A stretch of DNA of 64,000 nt from Bdellovibrio sp. qaytius (lineage in GTDB: Bacteria > Bdellovibrionota > Bdellovibrionia > Bdellovibrionales > Bdellovibrionaceae): positions 2,130,001-2,194,000 of the forward strand of contig CP025734.1 of assembly GCA_004011035.1 (NCBI GenBank). Direction: 5' to 3'. Position numbers and translations under genes: made by a program. The first letter of the stretch is position 1. Every line of letters starts with the position of its first letter. Positions 60,950-64,000 of the stretch are shown here, piece after piece. A model generated the notes under the pieces. It worked only from the letters and a program-made list of their open reading frames with translations. It made no database searches and was not told the DNA's origin.

Positions 60950-63900
60950 ACATTTATTAATTATCGCTCTCCTTTGCACAACTCAATTCGCGGCGCATTT
61001 CACCCATGCAGCCCAAGAAGAGGCTAAAGGCCTTTTACCTGAAGTAAAACTTAACTCTGAAAATGAAGAAGTTAATACTGAAAAAGCTTTCAAGTCTGAA
61101 GTGTTAATCACTAAGGCTGAAGGTAAAGCTATTGAGTCGTTAAAGAAAATTATCGCTAAGAAAAAAGGCGCTCCAGATGAAGCGGATTTAAATTACCGCC
61201 TAGCCGAGCTTTACATGCGTCGTGCTAAGTCTGGCCGTTTTTTCGATTTAAATGATGGCTCAACAAACAAACTTGATAAATTAGGCGTTCAAAGTCAAAA
61301 ATCTATCGAGTCGTTAAAATTAGCTATCGAAATTTATAACAAAATTGAAAAGCAATTTCCTAATTACGCCCAATTAGATGAAGTTCTTTTTAATAATGCT
61401 TTAGCTCACTCGCAAACAAAACAAATCGAGCGTTCTAAAGACTTATATAATAAATTAACTCACCAATTTCCTAAATCAATGTTGATTCCTGATGCCCTAT
61501 TAGAAGTGGGCGAATTATATTATAACCAACAGAATTTTACGGTGGCTTTAGAAAAATTTAAAGCGATTGAAAAATACACTAAATCTAAGGCTTACCCTTA
61601 TGGTTTATATAAATCTGCTTGGGCTTTATATAATTTAAAACGCACTGACGAAGGTATCGTTCAGTTAGCGCAGGTTATTAAAATCAACCCTGCAGATGCT
61701 GCAGATGAAAAAAAGTACAACTTACGTAAAGAAGCTTTACGTGATTTAACTTTATTTGTTGGTGAAAATACTCCTCCAGATCAACTTTATGGATTCTTCA
61801 AAAAAATCTGTACTGAATCTGAATTAGGCGAAGTTGTTTTCAACTTAGCTAGTATCTATGAATCACATTCACGTTTTAAAGAGATCTCTATTTTTGCTAA
61901 TGAGTATATCAATGAATACCCGTCTAGCGAACAGTCTTCAAAAGTTTATACTAAACTTATTGATGCTGAAGAGACTTTAAAAAATCGTCCGCAAGTTATT
62001 GCCCACTTAAAAAAATTCGGAGCTCACTGTGCGGCTTTAGTTGGTGACTCTGGCAAACCTTGTAAAGATGAATTTCGCAAAGTCAGCTTAGAAATTTCGA
62101 AAAAATGGTGGGATATCTGGCTTAAAAATAAAAGCCATGCTGAGTTCTCTAAATTAACTGAGCAATCTTTCGAGATCTTATTATCTCAAGAAGACGTGGC
62201 AAGCCCCGACTCTTCATCACGTTATGCTTACGCTGAATTACTATTTCAATTAGGAAAATTTGACCAAGCTCAAGCTAATTACTCGGCTGTGTCTAACCAT
62301 AAAGGTATCGATAAAACAAGAGCTCATGACTCTGTTTACGGCGCTTTATTCAGTATTGAAAAACAATTAGAAAAAACTAAAGACGAAGCGCAAGTAGCTG
62401 CCTTAACAGCACAGCAAAAAGACTTAGCTCAGCGTTATGTTAAAGAGTTTCCGAATGGTGAACATTTCGAGAGCTTACAATTCAAACTTGGTTTTATCGC
62501 TTACCAACAAAAAGACTATGATAAATCTTTAGAAATTTTAATGCCGTTCACAGCTAAGTCTAAAAACGCGCAATTAAAATCAAAATCTGAAGATATCGTT
62601 TTAGATATTTATAACGTTAAAAAAGATTTTAAAAAAATCATGGCCTTTTCTGGTCAGGTTGAAAAATCAGCTACAGATGAAAAACGTAAAAAGTATTTAG
62701 GTCAAATCAACGAAGAAGCTAACTTTGCTCAGGTACAAGTAGATTCTGAGTCCTTAAAAGTAGATAAAAAAATCCAACTTTTAAAAGACTTTGCTTTAGC
62801 TCATAAAGATTCTAAATTAGGTCAAGATTCATTATGGCAGTGTGTATCGTTAGCGTTTGCTAACGGTCTTGATGTTATGGGTGCTGATTTATCATTAGAT
62901 TATGTAAAAGCCTACCCGTCTGATAAAAAGAATTTAGATGCAGTTAAAGATGCGGCTAAGTCTTATGTTGAAGCTGGTCAATTAAAGAAAGCCATTTCAA
63001 CATTTCGTGAATTAGCCCGTTTAGAGCCAACTAAAACATTAGCTCACTTAGAAACGTCTTGTGATTTATTGCGCGTAAATTCGCAATTACCAGAAGCGCG
63101 TGGTTGTTATAAAGCTTTATTTGAAAAAGCTGATAAAACTAAAAAAGTTGAACTTTTAACTAAAATGATGAAAGCTTTCGGCGACAAAAAAAATACAGCT
63201 GAACTTGAATCAATTGAAAATCAAATCTTACGTGACAACATTGAACCGTATGCCACGCAAGTGTTGATTTCAAAAGCTAAGGCTTTGTTAGTTAACAAAA
63301 AATACACAGAAGCTTTTAATCTTTCGATGAAAATTAACTCTCGCCCTGTTGATGCGGATGCTCGTGCAGAAGCACGTTTAATTCAAGCTGCGGTTTTAGA
63401 GCAAGAATTTATCACTCAAAGTGTTAAAGCTCGTGAAAACAAGTTTTCAATGGTACTTGCTATGAAAACTGAAAAGTTTGATAAAGCATTTACAGCTTAT
63501 TCATCAACTATCAAAATGTCAAAAACTGACAGCATTCAAGCTGAAGCTTTACAAGGTATCGATCGTTTATACGCTAACTTTATTGAAGCGTTACAAACAA
63601 TGCCTGTACCTCAAAGCTTAACTCCTGCTGAGCGCGATGGTTTAAAAGCAGAATTAGCTAAAATGTCAGTTCCGTTTCAAGAAAAACGTAAAGACAACTT
63701 AACTAAATTACGCCAAGTATCTAAGTTATCTGCATCGAACAGCGAATTAATCAACTGGGCTGATTACAGTATTGAAAAAACTGTTGAACCACGTTTGTTC
63801 TTTCCGGCTCATAATAAGTTAACTCACTACTTGCCTTCTAGCTTATCTGATTACAAAGAGTATTCTCGCCTACCGGCTTCGGATAAAAAATGTGATCTAG

Positions 63901-64000
63901 CTAAACCAGTAGCATCTTCAATCGGTGGATGTATCCAAATGAAGAAATATGCTGATGCAGAGAAGTTAGCTTTAAAATTAACTGAAACAAAAGAACAACG
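60942..64000 (+). CDS. Large exported TPR-repeat protein, GltE/GltD-like candidate (cut by window edge)
   Basis: An open reading frame of at least 1019 codons without stop, running beyond the window. It opens with a signal peptide (MSKHLLIIALLCTTQFAAHF, cleavage near THA). It consists of many helical repeats of TPR/YbgF type: ADLNYRLAELYMRRAKSG, VLFNNALAHSQTKQIERS, ALLEVGELYYNQQNFTVALE, AYPYGLYKSAWALYNLKR. It is probably periplasmic. Giant TPR proteins are part of the Glt gliding complex, but TPR similarity is weak evidence. An upstream in-frame TGA at 60933 limits the start to 60942. Confidence 0.85.
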   Translation, partial: MSKHLLIIALLCTTQFAAHFTHAAQEEAKGLLPEVKLNSENEEVNTEKAFKSEVLITKAEGKAIESLKKIIAKKKGAPDEADLNYRLAELYMRRAKSGRFFDLNDGSTNKLDKLGVQSQKSIESLKLAIEIYNKIEKQFPNYAQLDEVLFNNALAHSQTKQIERSKDLYNKLTHQFPKSMLIPDALLEVGELYYNQQNFTVALEKFKAIEKYTKSKAYPYGLYKSAWALYNLKRTDEGIVQLAQVIKINPADAADEKKYNLRKEALRDLTLFVGENTPPDQLYGFFKKICTESELGEVVFNLASIYESHSRFKEISIFANEYINEYPSSEQSSKVYTKLIDAEETLKNRPQVIAHLKKFGAHCAALVGDSGKPCKDEFRKVSLEISKKWWDIWLKNKSHAEFSKLTEQSFEILLSQEDVASPDSSSRYAYAELLFQLGKFDQAQANYSAVSNHKGIDKTRAHDSVYGALFSIEKQLEKTKDEAQVAALTAQQKDLAQRYVKEFPNGEHFESLQFKLGFIAYQQKDYDKSLEILMPFTAKSKNAQLKSKSEDIVLDIYNVKKDFKKIMAFSGQVEKSATDEKRKKYLGQINEEANFAQVQVDSESLKVDKKIQLLKDFALAHKDSKLGQDSLWQCVSLAFANGLDVMGADLSLDYVKAYPSDKKNLDAVKDAAKSYVEAGQLKKAISTFRELARLEPTKTLAHLETSCDLLRVNSQLPEARGCYKALFEKADKTKKVELLTKMMKAFGDKKNTAELESIENQILRDNIEPYATQVLISKAKALLVNKKYTEAFNLSMKINSRPVDADARAEARLIQAAVLEQEFITQSVKARENKFSMVLAMKTEKFDKAFTAYSSTIKMSKTDSIQAEALQGIDRLYANFIEALQTMPVPQSLTPAERDGLKAELAKMSVPFQEKRKDNLTKLRQVSKLSASNSELINWADYSIEKTVEPRLFFPAHNKLTHYLPSSLSDYKEYSRLPASDKKCDLAKPVASSIGGCIQMKKYADAEKLALKLTETKEQ

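Overview
The window is low in G+C and gene-dense, and looks like chromosomal DNA of a Bdellovibrionota (Bdellovibrio-like predatory) bacterium. This taxonomic call is an inference. It rests on a pilB-pilT-like-pilC-pilS-pilR cluster, a giant mosaic fibre protein of the kind Bdellovibrio uses as a prey-binding adhesin, a TIGR02147-type regulator, a poly(3-hydroxybutyrate) depolymerase locus, and a gliding-motor-like operon. No prophage, insertion sequence, CRISPR array or rRNA was seen.

Layout. 1-2.8 kb: 5' end of nusA with rimP, a GNAT acetyltransferase and small exported proteins, separated by clear minus-strand terminators. 3-4.5 kb: an outer-membrane beta-barrel protein and a tRNA-Leu(CAA). 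4.5-9.4 kb: a lipoprotein, a receiver/PAS histidine kinase pair, and a methyltransferase/glycosyltransferase pair. 9.5-14.4 kb: an exported protein, then bdhA divergent from a type-2 PHB depolymerase, an alpha/beta hydrolase and an MFS transporter, suggesting use of 3-hydroxybutyrate polymer. 14.4-23 kb: a YiiX-like protein and a MipA-like barrel, then pilR, pilS, pilC, a degenerate pilT and pilB. 23-28 kb: ribF and a CHASE2 kinase with a sigma-54 activator.

28-41.4 kb is one long minus-strand envelope-biogenesis run: ybeY, prfB (with a programmed +1 frameshift), lolC, lolD, bamA, skp, lpxA, a Gfo/Idh/MocA oxidoreductase (candidate GnnA), lpxB, lpxK, lpxL, a DUF3108 lipoprotein and waaF. mazG diverges from ybeY. 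42.3-45.7 kb holds an exported HELGH metallopeptidase-like protein, a TIGR02147 regulator, a small exported protein and a LysR regulator. 45.7-56.7 kb is a two-gene unit: a 2759-residue repetitive trimeric-fibre-like protein followed 7 bases later by a 14-repeat RCC1-type propeller protein. A good sigma-70-like promoter precedes the fibre gene.

57.3-64 kb is the most interesting unit: a VWA-domain lipoprotein, a GYF-PilZ protein, a TolQ/MotA-type channel, two TolR/ExbD-type proteins (one without the transmembrane Asp) and a very large TPR protein that runs off the window. The combination resembles the Agl-Glt gliding motor of Myxococcus together with a CglB-like VWA surface adhesin. The 639-base gap before it holds an orphan plus-strand terminator that suggests a small RNA. 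A 15-base palindrome in this gap, overlapping the fibre promoter, recurs with one mismatch upstream of the TIGR02147 regulator gene, which suggests a local regulatory link.
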